Under the pieces are notes generated by a model. It was not told the origin of the DNA, did not search any database, and saw only the letters and a program-made list of their open reading frames with translations. The position numbers were made by a program, and so were the translations under genes. A stretch of DNA of 64,000 nt from Thiomicrospira cyclica ALM1 (GTDB taxonomy: Bacteria; Pseudomonadota; Gammaproteobacteria; Thiomicrospirales; Thiomicrospiraceae): positions 62,001 through 126,000 of the forward strand of contig NC_015581.1 of NCBI RefSeq assembly GCF_000214825.1. Reading direction: 5' to 3'. Position 1 is the first letter of the stretch, and each line of letters opens with the position of its first letter. Below are positions 1 to 8,349 of the stretch, one piece after another.

Positions 1-70
1 GCGTTTTCATCTTGAAGATCGGATACTGATTCACGGCAATAAAACTGTGGTTTTTAGTCAATAAACCGAC

Positions 71-2323
71 TCAATAAAAATCCAGTATGGCTTGGAGACG
101 GGCTTTTAGTAGTGCTTCCAAGCCTTTGCGACCTATATGCGCTTGCCCAGATGAGGCAGACCAGGCCTGGCGACATTGCGCCCAACTCTGCCCCTGTTGT
201 TTCCAGCGCAATAATTCGGCTTCTGGCCAGTGCCATTTTTCCTCGCTTTGTTGCTCAAACCAGTCTATTAACGCGCCACTAACCGCCTCATAGGGTCGAT
301 AGCCTAGAACATATTCCCTCAGGGCTTGTTGACGTTGGTGGGGCGGAGTCCGTTGCCAGGGGCGAACTTGCCAATCTGGGTGCTGTTGCCAAATCACTTG
401 CCAGGCCTGCTGCTCGGTGACGCTAATAAGGTCGTGGCTGAGCGGTTGAAACTCATCTGACAGAGCGAGCCATTGCGCCTGAAACCAGTTTTGAATCTGA
501 TCATAAGCCTGGCGTAAACTCTGGGCTTGGGGTGGGGTCATCATGATCAGGTTACAGCGTCCACTGGCCGCATCGGCTTGCACACCCAGATGCAACGTGT
601 GAAAGCCGCAGGCCGACCAAAAACGCCATAATGCGGGGCTGGCACCAAAACTGACCGTAAAACTATCGATATCGATATTGTGTGGATGGCTTTGCCAATA
701 GCTAACCAGTTGCTTGCCTAAACACTGTTGACGGTAGGGTTTGGCGATGGCAATCCGAGTACAACGGGCATAGCGGCCGCTATAGAGAGCTGGCGTTTGG
801 TGGTGCTGGCGCAGTTTTTGGGTCACTAGATGCCCTTGCAGACGCCGCTCTGGTCCCCAGTCAGGCAAGGGTCCTTCCATGATGGCCCAAAGTGCGCCGA
901 CCAGTTGGGAATTGTGCCAGATCAGCGCGAGTTGATAGTTGGGCGCACTGCAAAGTAATTGCCAGTCGCGTGGCCTTGTTTGATAGTGGCTTTCGGTTAA
1001 CAGGGCAAACACCTGGGCGCGTTGGCTGGCTGAAAGGTCTTGCGGCGTGACACATTGCCAGCTTAGATGGTGAAGTGGTAAGGGTGTTAAGCCAGCCGTT
1101 TCACCGCCCTGTTCGCTAAGCTGATGGTCGACTTGACCACTTAATTCGCGCACGAGCGCCTCCAGTGGGTCTTCGGCGTGCCAGCGTAACGCCTGAGTTA
1201 GTGTGAATTCACGCCAGTCACTGAAATGCTGATCAAGCCAAGGGCGCAAGTGCTGTTGCCAGGCTTGGCCAGACCCTTCATAACCCGCTGAGGTGCTACT
1301 GAGCAGACAGTGAGGATAGTGCCGAATCAGCTTTTGAAGTTGTGGCCAAGGAAGGTGGGCGGCTTCATCAATAATCAACCAGTCAAGGGTGGGTTGTTGC
1401 GCCAATAGCGCATCAGGCGCCCAGCGAGTCACCGTGTCTTGGTGCTTGGGGTTCAGGCATAACCAGGCCTGCTGATGTTGCTCTGGACGCGCGCTGCATA
1501 AGGCGATTTGGTAGGGCGTATCAACATCCGCTAAAAGGCGATTGAGGAGATGACCGATTAAGGTGGATTTGCCACGTCCCCGCGCCGCAACCAATAGGGT
1601 TGGGCTAGCAGGTTGTTGCGTTACCTGATCACGAAAGTGCTGATACAGCAGCTGCAGTAGTTGCGATTGTTCGGCCGACAAGGCGGTCAGCTCAGCACTG
1701 GGGGGTTGAGTGCTGGGTGGCCGAGTGTGGGTGATGTTTCGGTTTATGTGGCTATCGGCATCTTGATGATTCATCGAGTCTGTTTCGAGCAGCACAAGGT
1801 GTTGATCAGCATTAAGGATACGTTCGCGCGCCCAAAGTGCATAGTGCGGTGTCATATCCTGGGCGTGCCATGGAAAGCTCAGCAGTTTCGCCAATGGGTG
1901 TTCGCTCGGTGCGGGCAACCCAGCCGTCTCCTCAGGCAGCAACCAACAACAGATTCCTCCGCCCGGTAATAAGCCTTCCGCTAAAGTAATCGCTTCGATA
2001 TCCAGACCCTCTGCCATATCAACCACCAGGCCTGCTTGTTGGGCACTGCGAGTTTGTCCTAATTGATGGCGCAGGTGTTGTCGGTTGGCTTTTGAGTCGA
2101 GCCAAAGTAGTTCCGATGGCCAATCTGCAAACTGAGCCTTGGACGCCTCTAGCAGTGTAGTTTGCCAGGCTTTGCTACCCATTAAAACGAGGCTGGCGCG
2201 TTGATGGCGCTGACGTTGCTGGTGCCAATAGGCCAAAATTTGGGCTAATTGATCTGCTAATTGCTGGTTAAGCGCAAAGTTTTCATCAACAGTGGGTAGA
2301 GAGTCGGTAGAATTATTGGCCAT
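71..2323 (-). CDS. tmcA: tRNA(Met) cytidine acetyltransferase TmcA
   Basis: Acetylates the wobble cytidine (C34) of elongator tRNA-Met using acetyl-CoA and ATP or GTP. The family architecture is visible. An N-terminal region is followed by a helicase-like ATPase with Walker A GRGKST near residue 250 and Walker B LIIDEAAHLP near residue 317. A GNAT acetyltransferase domain follows, with CTRIAIAKPYRQQCLG near residue 525 and a GASPALWRFWSACGF segment after it. At 750 aa it is somewhat longer than the E. coli enzyme (about 670 aa). The ATG is preceded by an AT-rich 47-nt gap shared with the divergent mnmC-like gene. Four copies of the CAGGCCTG motif lie in this gene and encode QAW three times and AGL once. 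Confidence 0.93.
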   Translation of the reverse strand: MANNSTDSLPTVDENFALNQQLADQLAQILAYWHQQRQRHQRASLVLMGSKAWQTTLLEASKAQFADWPSELLWLDSKANRQHLRHQLGQTRSAQQAGLVVDMAEGLDIEAITLAEGLLPGGGICCWLLPEETAGLPAPSEHPLAKLLSFPWHAQDMTPHYALWARERILNADQHLVLLETDSMNHQDADSHINRNITHTRPPSTQPPSAELTALSAEQSQLLQLLYQHFRDQVTQQPASPTLLVAARGRGKSTLIGHLLNRLLADVDTPYQIALCSARPEQHQQAWLCLNPKHQDTVTRWAPDALLAQQPTLDWLIIDEAAHLPWPQLQKLIRHYPHCLLSSTSAGYEGSGQAWQQHLRPWLDQHFSDWREFTLTQALRWHAEDPLEALVRELSGQVDHQLSEQGGETAGLTPLPLHHLSWQCVTPQDLSASQRAQVFALLTESHYQTRPRDWQLLCSAPNYQLALIWHNSQLVGALWAIMEGPLPDWGPERRLQGHLVTQKLRQHHQTPALYSGRYARCTRIAIAKPYRQQCLGKQLVSYWQSHPHNIDIDSFTVSFGASPALWRFWSACGFHTLHLGVQADAASGRCNLIMMTPPQAQSLRQAYDQIQNWFQAQWLALSDEFQPLSHDLISVTEQQAWQVIWQQHPDWQVRPWQRTPPHQRQQALREYVLGYRPYEAVSGALIDWFEQQSEEKWHWPEAELLRWKQQGQSWAQCRQAWSASSGQAHIGRKGLEALLKARLQAILDFY

Positions 2324-2370
2324 ATTTAATAATAGTTTGAACTCTAGGCACGAGAAGGTGGCATTTTAAC

Positions 2371-3732
2371 ATGATGGCGCAAGACGCTGATAGCCAACAC
2401 CAAAACGGCATTGAGACGCAGGCCAGGATGCAAGCTCAAATGGCGAGTGAGATGCCGGCTGAAATGCAGGCATGGACTGGCGCGCGCCGCCCAAAAAAAC
2501 CGAAACCGGTGATGCCTTGGTACCAGCCGCCTATGCCAATTTCTTGGCCTGAAAAACCTCATTTGGTCGTAGTGGGCGCTGGCCTGGCCGGTGCGGCGGT
2601 TGCACAGGTAATGGCGCAAGCGGGTTGGCAGGTTAGCGTGTTAGATCAAGCGAGTTCGCCCGCTGATGGTGCGTCGGGCAATTTAGCCGGCCTGGTACAT
2701 CCATTGATCACCGCCGATTGGAATATTCGCAGTCAATTTTATTGGCAGGGCTTGCAGGCGACTTGGCGTTGGGTGGCGGATTGGGTTGTGCAGGGCGAGG
2801 TCGTGGGGGATTTATCCGGTTTGCAACAGCGGGTCAATGCCAGTGATTTAGCTCAATGGGCGCAGAAGTTGCAACAGCTGGGCTTGCCGACCAGCTGGGT
2901 TAAGATCATTGCAAACGAAGACACTCATCAATCACCAGGCCTTGTGTATCAGCAAGCCGGTTGGTTAAGTCCGCCATCCTTGGTTAAGCGCGCCTTGCGT
3001 CATCCTTTGATTCGATTTCAAGGTGACAGGGTTGTGCAGTCTTTGGCTTGGCAAGATGACACGGTCGGTTGGCAGATTAAAACTCAGGCGGGAGAGATAT
3101 CGGCCGATGCCGTGGTGCTGGTCACCGGTGCTTTGTCGGCGTTAAACCAGGCCTGGCACTTGCCGATTCGGCCACTTAAAGGGCAGGTCAGTTATATGAG
3201 CGAGCAGGATTGCCCATACCCTTTATCTGGTGCGGTCGCGCACCAGGGCTATAGCACACCGACGGTTGAGGGCTATTGGGTCACGGGGGCAACTTTTGAA
3301 GCGCCCGATTTATCATCTGCGCTTTCATGGCAGGGTCACGCCGATAACGCCGCCAAGCTGCAAGCGGTATTGCCTGATTGGGCTCCTCCGCCAGTAGAAA
3401 CTTGGCAGGGACGCGTCGGATTTCGGCCCACCACCGCCGATCACCTGCCGATTATTGGTGCGATTCCAGACCGTGAATGGTTGGAGCAAGCCTATCTGTC
3501 ACAGCCACACAATAAAGCGTTATTTCAATACCCCGCTCAGCGTTACCACCCAGCCTTGTGGGTATCGCAAGGGCATGGGGCACGTGGCTTAATGTCGGTA
3601 TGGTGGGCGGCTGAGCGCATTCGCGATCAAATACTTGGCGTTGCGCAGGATAGTGCAACCACCGAGTTAGATGCCGCGGTGCACCCAGGACGCTTTCAGT
3701 TACGCCCTTGGCGCAAAGGACAAACGCCATGA
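2371..3732 (+). CDS. mnmC: FAD-dependent oxidoreductase, stand-alone MnmC C-terminal domain
   Basis: Resembles the oxidoreductase half of bifunctional MnmC, which removes the carboxymethyl group of cmnm5(s2)U34 in tRNA to give nm5(s2)U34. Visible signs are an FAD-binding VVGAGLAGAAVAQ near residue 66, a DGASGNLAGLVHPL segment matching the GASGN..G..YPL block of MnmC, a TTADHLPIIGAIPD block, and a C-terminal GHGARGLMSVWWAAE. The N-terminal MnmD methyltransferase domain is absent. Instead there are about 60 residues of low-complexity Met/Gln-rich sequence and a PKKPKPVMPWYQPP stretch that looks like the interdomain linker of fused MnmC. The true start could be downstream, because several internal ATGs exist. 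A generic DadA-type amino acid oxidase is less likely. It overlaps the next gene by ATGA. Confidence 0.8.
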   Translation: MMAQDADSQHQNGIETQARMQAQMASEMPAEMQAWTGARRPKKPKPVMPWYQPPMPISWPEKPHLVVVGAGLAGAAVAQVMAQAGWQVSVLDQASSPADGASGNLAGLVHPLITADWNIRSQFYWQGLQATWRWVADWVVQGEVVGDLSGLQQRVNASDLAQWAQKLQQLGLPTSWVKIIANEDTHQSPGLVYQQAGWLSPPSLVKRALRHPLIRFQGDRVVQSLAWQDDTVGWQIKTQAGEISADAVVLVTGALSALNQAWHLPIRPLKGQVSYMSEQDCPYPLSGAVAHQGYSTPTVEGYWVTGATFEAPDLSSALSWQGHADNAAKLQAVLPDWAPPPVETWQGRVGFRPTTADHLPIIGAIPDREWLEQAYLSQPHNKALFQYPAQRYHPALWVSQGHGARGLMSVWWAAERIRDQILGVAQDSATTELDAAVHPGRFQLRPWRKGQTP

Positions 3733-5396
3733 GCGGGTTGATAAAAGTCTGGCTGGTGTTGCTGCCAATACTGGTATTGCAAGGTTGCGCGAGCTATAAA
3801 CAACAAACCGAACCGGCTAGGCAAGCGTTGTTGGTGCAGGATTGGGCGGCGGCTGAACAAGCTTTGCTGCGCGACCTAGATGGTGAGCGGCGCGAAAAAA
3901 TTCTGTTGAACCTCGAATTAGGCATGTTGCGACATTTAGCCGGTGACTACCAAGGCAGTCATGGTTTATTTGAGCAGGCCAAAGCGGATGCCGAAGCGGC
4001 GCAAACCCTATCCGTGACCGAGGAGTTGCGGGTATTACTGACCAGCCCGCGGCAACGTATCTATCGGCCACAAACTTTTGAACGCTTGTTTGTTGAATAT
4101 ATTCAAACGCTCAATTTTATCGCGCTGAGCGAGGCGGCTGTTCATTCGTCAGACCCATCGAGGTCCTCCAATTCTGCGAATCTGGCCCAACAGCGTGAAG
4201 CGTTAAATAATGCGCGCGTGATGGTGCGCCAAAAGGAGATTCAGCTCAATGATTTGGCGGCACAGGTTTTGGACTATCAAGCCGCCGCCGAGCAGCGCGA
4301 AACGCCGTTTTATCGGCTGTTAGCAATTTTACGCTTACTCAATGGTGATTTGTTTGATCGCAGCGAATATGTGTTACGTGACAATGCTTGGTTACGTTAT
4401 GTCACCGGGATGATCTATGAGCAACGGGGCGAGTGGTCGGCGGCACAGGTGGCTTATCAACAAGCGGCAGAACTCTATGAGCAGGGTTATCGTGAACAAA
4501 TGGGTTTATCGGACCAAGTGACCCAGCAGGCCTGGTTTGACACCCTGCGGATGATGAAGCGCTTAAATCAGCCTGGCTGGCCAGGTCTTGCGGCACAAAA
4601 ACTCAGCGAACCTCAGCAACAGCAGTTGCAGGCCTGGCAGCCGGGCTGGGTTGAACTGGTTCAGGTGGTTCATCAGGGCTGGATTCCACAGCGGGGTGAA
4701 ATGAATGCGATGCTGATTGTGAATCATCGCACCCAAAACATGGAAGTCTATCCGATCATCTTGGCGCCTGGCGATGAGGGCTTGGCGCAGTCGATTTGGT
4801 TTTATTTAATGTATACCGATAAAGGTTTGGCACGATTAGCACTGAATATTTACCAAGATGGTTTGCGAGGCATTGTCCGCGGTGCGATTGGCAGTAAAAC
4901 CCTATTTTTAGGCCCCATTTGGCCACAAGTGCAAGCCGTTGGGTTAGACCGAGCGGCGCAAACACCGTTACGGGTAACCCTGCCTTATTATGATTTGTTG
5001 GCTTGGCCGCAACCGACGAAACTGCAATGGCGCCTGAATGAGCAGGCGGTGACGGGAGTGATGATGGATGCCCCAGCCATCCAAGCGGTGCAAGCGCAAT
5101 TACTAGCTGCTAATGAGGATTTTTATGCGGCCTTAGCACGCGCGATGCTCAAGCGTTTGGGCGTGCAGGCGGTAACGCAAGATAATGCCTGGTTGCGCTT
5201 GCTGGGTGATATTGCAACCTCAGCAACGGAAGCGGCCGAGACGCGGAACTGGCAAACCTTGCCAGCCTATATCCATTTACAGCGTTATTGGGTTGAGCCA
5301 GGCCTGGTCACCTGGGTGGATGTGGACGGGCAAACACAACAGCGAGAACTGAGCGCCGGCGAGCGCTGGTGGCTACCTATCGCGCACCAGCAATAA
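3729..5396 (+). CDS. lipoprotein with tetratricopeptide-like helices (COG3014 type)
   Basis: A 555-residue predicted lipoprotein. I chose the ATG that overlaps the upstream stop (ATGA), because it gives a clean signal peptide, MSGLIKVWLVLLPILVLQGC, with lipobox LQGC at Cys20. An ATG 21 nt upstream would add a hydrophilic tail before the signal. The N-terminal half is helical and rich in Ala, Gln and Glu (AAEQALLRDLDGERREKILL and similar), suggesting TPR-like repeats. The C-terminal half is beta-rich with no catalytic motif that I recognise. Position directly before an lpoB-like gene is the known setting of COG3014 lipoproteins in gammaproteobacteria, so a role at the cell envelope near peptidoglycan synthesis is inferred. 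Three CAGGCCTG motifs lie inside. Confidence 0.75.
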   Translation: MSGLIKVWLVLLPILVLQGCASYKQQTEPARQALLVQDWAAAEQALLRDLDGERREKILLNLELGMLRHLAGDYQGSHGLFEQAKADAEAAQTLSVTEELRVLLTSPRQRIYRPQTFERLFVEYIQTLNFIALSEAAVHSSDPSRSSNSANLAQQREALNNARVMVRQKEIQLNDLAAQVLDYQAAAEQRETPFYRLLAILRLLNGDLFDRSEYVLRDNAWLRYVTGMIYEQRGEWSAAQVAYQQAAELYEQGYREQMGLSDQVTQQAWFDTLRMMKRLNQPGWPGLAAQKLSEPQQQQLQAWQPGWVELVQVVHQGWIPQRGEMNAMLIVNHRTQNMEVYPIILAPGDEGLAQSIWFYLMYTDKGLARLALNIYQDGLRGIVRGAIGSKTLFLGPIWPQVQAVGLDRAAQTPLRVTLPYYDLLAWPQPTKLQWRLNEQAVTGVMMDAPAIQAVQAQLLAANEDFYAALARAMLKRLGVQAVTQDNAWLRLLGDIATSATEAAETRNWQTLPAYIHLQRYWVEPGLVTWVDVDGQTQQRELSAGERWWLPIAHQQ

Positions 5397-5484
5397 AATC
5401 ATGAAAATGAGAAGGATTTGCAGGTAAATTTGCCAAATCTTGGTAAAATGTTAAGAATTTATAATCGTGTAAGGAAAATAAATT

Positions 5485-6117
5485 ATGCAGCGACAAAAAT
5501 TATGGCGACCACTAACTCGCACCGGATTATTGGTTAGTGTGATTGCACTGGGTCTTGGTTTGCACGGCTGTGCCGGCACCAAGGTTGAGCGCGTCGATGC
5601 CGCCGAAGAAATTGCGCTAACCGATCAATGGAACGCAACCGATTCTCGCTTGGTAGCGGACTCGATGATTGACGATATGTTGAGCTTTCCGTGGATAGAG
5701 CGCTTTCAAACCGAAACCGGCCAAGTTCGTCCGGTAATTATTATTCAATCGGTGGATAATCGCTCGCATCAGCAGATTCCGGTAGAAACCTTTATCAATG
5801 ATTTGCGTCGTGCGGGGATTCGTTCGGGACGTGTCGATTTTGTGGCCGCGGCCGATCAGCGTGGCGAAATTCGTGATGAGCGTGCTGAGCAACAAAGTTT
5901 CTCACGCCCCGATACGGTAACGCCTTTTGGTGAAGAAATTGGCGCTGATTTTGCTTTGTCTGGCACGATTACCTCGATTGTTGATCAGTTGAATAATCGT
6001 CGGGTGACTTTTTACCAAACCGATTTGGTTTTGATTGATTTAAAAACCAATCGTCAAGTTTGGGCGGGTCAAAACAAAATTCAGAAAATACAACAACGCT
6101 CACGCTTTGGATTCTAA
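5485..6117 (+). CDS. lpoB: LpoB-like penicillin-binding protein activator, outer-membrane lipoprotein
   Basis: Similar to LpoB (YcfM/COG3417), the outer-membrane lipoprotein that stimulates the peptidoglycan synthase PBP1b. The 210-aa product has a signal peptide ending in LGLHGC, so Cys29 would be lipidated. It then has the family pattern: a linker, then a globular region with RPVIIIQSVDNRSHQQIPVE, a DLRRAGIRSGRVDFV segment, GADFALSGTITSI, and a final DLVLIDLKTNRQVWAGQNKI. The 88-nt gap before it contains AAGGAAA at a suitable distance from the ATG. Its stop codon is followed directly by the ATG of the next gene, so the two are probably translated together. I did not see the PBP1b gene in the window. 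Confidence 0.82.
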   Translation: MQRQKLWRPLTRTGLLVSVIALGLGLHGCAGTKVERVDAAEEIALTDQWNATDSRLVADSMIDDMLSFPWIERFQTETGQVRPVIIIQSVDNRSHQQIPVETFINDLRRAGIRSGRVDFVAAADQRGEIRDERAEQQSFSRPDTVTPFGEEIGADFALSGTITSIVDQLNNRRVTFYQTDLVLIDLKTNRQVWAGQNKIQKIQQRSRFGF

Positions 6118-6321
6118 ATGTTTTTTATTAAAACACTGATTTGGATGAGTTTAATCGTTTTGTGGATTGTCGCTATTCTGCTCGACTGGGGACCGGTGCG
6201 AGATTATTCGATCATTGTACTTGAATCCTTAATCAGCTGGGTTGAACAGCTTAGCCATTTTGGTGACTGGTTGACATCGCAAGCTGAGCAAGCACAACAA
6301 GACACAAATCAAAGTCAATAA
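6118..6321 (+). CDS. small single-pass membrane protein, unknown function
   Basis: A 67-aa protein whose first 24 residues form one strongly hydrophobic helix (FFIKTLIWMSLIVLWIVAIL). An amphipathic stretch and a polar Gln/Ala-rich tail ending NQSQ follow. The ATG abuts the stop codon of the lpoB-like gene with no spacer, so it is almost certainly translated as part of that operon. I do not recognise a family. Its position suggests an envelope role alongside the two lipoproteins, possibly as an inner-membrane anchor or assembly factor, but that is inference from context only. Confidence 0.6.
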   Translation: MFFIKTLIWMSLIVLWIVAILLDWGPVRDYSIIVLESLISWVEQLSHFGDWLTSQAEQAQQDTNQSQ

Positions 6322-6357
6322 CTTATTTTAACCCCTGGCAATAAAGTAGGAGAACAC

Positions 6358-6936
6358 ATGAAAAAAACACTTCAAGCCTTAGCGGCAACAGCACTGATTA
6401 GCGCAAGTTTGCCAATGGTTGTGCACGCGAATGAAATGGGTATTAATGTACAGCTTGCTAATGATTCGGCAAAGTTCGGATTTTTTAGCAGTGACTTGTG
6501 GATGCAGGAAACCTACCGTTTTGACTTAAGCTATCAGTACAACAATGATAAAGATTATGTGATTGATACCTCGTTTTCATATGTTGGAAAAGGTGTGTTA
6601 GATCCAAACCTAGATCTGGGTGTGAAAGGCAAGTTTGCTTATGCAAAAGCGAAGGATATCGATAAATTAGGTACCGGTATCTTATTGGGCGTGCACGCTG
6701 CTTACTGGTTACCTACCGCAACGCCAACCAATGTCACTGTTGAATACTTGATTGCACCAGAGATTCTAGCTTTTTCGGATGCTGAAAAACTGAACGAACT
6801 CTCGATTCGCGCCAATGTGCGCTTATTACGCAACTTGCAAGGCTTTGTAGGTTACCGTCATTTTGAAGTGGAATATAAAGAAGCCAAGGTCAAGTTTGAC
6901 GATGGGGCTCACATAGGCTTTGAATTAGCATTTTAA
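6358..6936 (+). CDS. YfaZ-like outer-membrane beta-barrel protein
   Basis: A 192-aa protein with a standard signal peptide (MKKTLQALAATALISASLPM, cleavage after VHA). The mature part alternates polar and hydrophobic residues in short strands and ends in FELAF, with a C-terminal aromatic as in outer-membrane barrels. The overall size, the GINVQLANDS start of the mature part and the VGYRHFEVEY strand fit the YfaZ family, whose function is unknown. It has its own strong RBS (AGGAGAA) 36 nt after the preceding gene. The stop codon overlaps the promoter region of the sulfide:quinone oxidoreductase gene. Confidence 0.65.
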   Translation: MKKTLQALAATALISASLPMVVHANEMGINVQLANDSAKFGFFSSDLWMQETYRFDLSYQYNNDKDYVIDTSFSYVGKGVLDPNLDLGVKGKFAYAKAKDIDKLGTGILLGVHAAYWLPTATPTNVTVEYLIAPEILAFSDAEKLNELSIRANVRLLRNLQGFVGYRHFEVEYKEAKVKFDDGAHIGFELAF

Positions 6937-6948
6937 TATTAGTATAAT
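6920..6948 (+). promoter_or_regulatory. promoter for the sqr gene
   Basis: TTGAAT (6920-6925), a 17-nt spacer and a perfect TATAAT (6943-6948). The -10 box is the loop of a perfect 8-bp inverted repeat, AATATTAG-TATAAT-CTAATATT (6935-6956), which could be an operator. The -35 box lies inside the end of the preceding yfaZ-like gene. Confidence 0.6.
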
Positions 6949-6962
6949 CTAATATTGATGTT

Positions 6963-6999
6963 GTGCCACCGCGGTTACACGCTGGTGCACGACTTTTTT
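6963..6999 (+). terminator. leader hairpin with T-run, possible attenuator of sqr
   Basis: In the 5' leader of sqr, GTGC-C-ACC (6963-6970) can pair with GGT-GCAC (6984-6990), leaving one bulged C, and six T residues follow (6994-6999). This is shaped like an intrinsic terminator only about 20 nt before the sqr start codon. It lies downstream of the proposed promoter, so it may reduce read-through conditionally. It could also simply end the upstream transcript. Confidence 0.4.
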
Positions 7000-7020
7000 G
7001 TCTTCATAAAGGTTAGTAAC

Positions 7021-8343
7021 ATGTCATCTTTATCGGTTCTGAGCGGCATTAATCGTCGCAAATTTTTACTCAGTGGTGCGGCTGCGATGGCCGCTGTTGC
7101 TGGTTTAGGTTCTATTCCAGCGCGTGCCGCAAATACGCGTGCCAATATTGTCATTACCGGCGCTGGCGCGGCAGGCATCAGTTTGGCTAACCGCCTAACC
7201 AAAGCACTTCCTAATGCCAATATCACCATTATTGATCGCCGCGAAACCCATTATTACTGGCCGGGTCTAACCCTAGTTGCGACCGGTGCTTGGCCAAAGA
7301 GCAAGGTTTTAGATCGTAATGCCAGCTTTTTGCCCTCAAAGGTCAACTGGATCAAGGAAATGGCAGATGTTTATGAGCCAGATCATAAACGAGTCATAAC
7401 CGATACGGGGCGTGTTGTTAATTATGATTATTTGATCGTCGCGACCGGCGTTGAATATCATTACGATGCTATTGAGGGTATGGATGTTAGCGCGATTGGT
7501 CAAAATGGTTTAGCCAGTGTTTATAATAGCCCAGACGCGGCCGCGCAAAGTTGGGATGCCATTCGCAAGTACAGTGAAAAGGGCGGTAATGGGATTTTTA
7601 CCTTGCCAAGCACGCCGATTCGCTGTGCTGGCGCCCCTTTAAAAATGACGTTATTAACCCTCGACCGTTTGCGTCAAAACGGGGGTATGGATAAAGCGAA
7701 CATGAGCTTCTATTCAGCCACCAATAATGTGTTCGGTTTACCCTGGTTTAACCAGTTTGTGTTGGACCGTTACGAAGAGGCCGGCATGGATGTTAAATTC
7801 CGTACCGAATTAGCGGCGGTAGATATAGGTGCCCGCAAAGCGACCTTTACCCAAGAAGACGGCAGTCAGTTCACCACCGATTATGATTTATTACACGTGG
7901 TTCCGCCAATGCGTGCACCGCGCTCTATCAGAGAGTCAAACCTGGCCTGGTCAGAAGGCAATATGGCTGCTGGCGGTTGGTTGGCTGTCGATCGCGATAC
8001 GCTACAACATAATACCTATCCGGAGGTGTTTGGTTGTGGTGATGTCAATGGCACGCCACGCGGTAAAACGGCGGCGACGGTGAAGATGTCGGTACCGATT
8101 GTGGTTCAAAACCTGATTTCCGTGATTGCTGGAGAGGAGCCGGTTGCCAAATTTGATGGTTATACGTCATGTCCATTATTGACTCGCTTTGGCGCGGCGA
8201 TGTTAATTGAGTTTGACTACGATGGCAATTTAACGCCGACCTATTCGTTTATCGATCCGAAAAAAGAGTCGTGGTTTGCATGGATTATGAAAGATCAAAT
8301 GCTGAAACCTACCTATTTGCAAATGTTGAAAGGGAATGTGTAA
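7021..8343 (+). CDS. sqr: sulfide:quinone oxidoreductase, Tat-exported, type II-like
   Basis: Oxidises sulfide to polysulfide or zero-valent sulfur and passes electrons to the quinone pool. The 440-aa product starts with a twin-arginine signal (NRRKFLLSG then a hydrophobic stretch ending ARA), which implies folding in the cytoplasm and export to the periplasmic face. An FAD fold follows (IVITGAGAAGISLANRL near residue 43). The expected redox cysteines are Cys202 in RCAGAP and Cys384 in YTSCPLLT. The third cysteine of type I enzymes is not seen, and KFDGYTSCPL plus EFDYDG resemble the type II (mitochondrial-like) enzymes. The start gives a complete Tat signal and has AAAGGTTAG upstream. An in-frame upstream ATG would bury that signal. 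Flavocytochrome c dehydrogenase is less likely. Confidence 0.88.
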   Translation: MSSLSVLSGINRRKFLLSGAAAMAAVAGLGSIPARAANTRANIVITGAGAAGISLANRLTKALPNANITIIDRRETHYYWPGLTLVATGAWPKSKVLDRNASFLPSKVNWIKEMADVYEPDHKRVITDTGRVVNYDYLIVATGVEYHYDAIEGMDVSAIGQNGLASVYNSPDAAAQSWDAIRKYSEKGGNGIFTLPSTPIRCAGAPLKMTLLTLDRLRQNGGMDKANMSFYSATNNVFGLPWFNQFVLDRYEEAGMDVKFRTELAAVDIGARKATFTQEDGSQFTTDYDLLHVVPPMRAPRSIRESNLAWSEGNMAAGGWLAVDRDTLQHNTYPEVFGCGDVNGTPRGKTAATVKMSVPIVVQNLISVIAGEEPVAKFDGYTSCPLLTRFGAAMLIEFDYDGNLTPTYSFIDPKKESWFAWIMKDQMLKPTYLQMLKGNV

Positions 8344-8349
8344 CGAATT

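Noticed and set aside
1-70. Feature in the first 70 nt
   Set aside because: AT-rich sequence downstream of tmcA with no clear hairpin or open frame; nothing can be supported.
1661-1969. 102-aa plus-strand open frame inside tmcA
   Set aside because: Fully overlaps the well-supported tmcA frame and has no conserved features.
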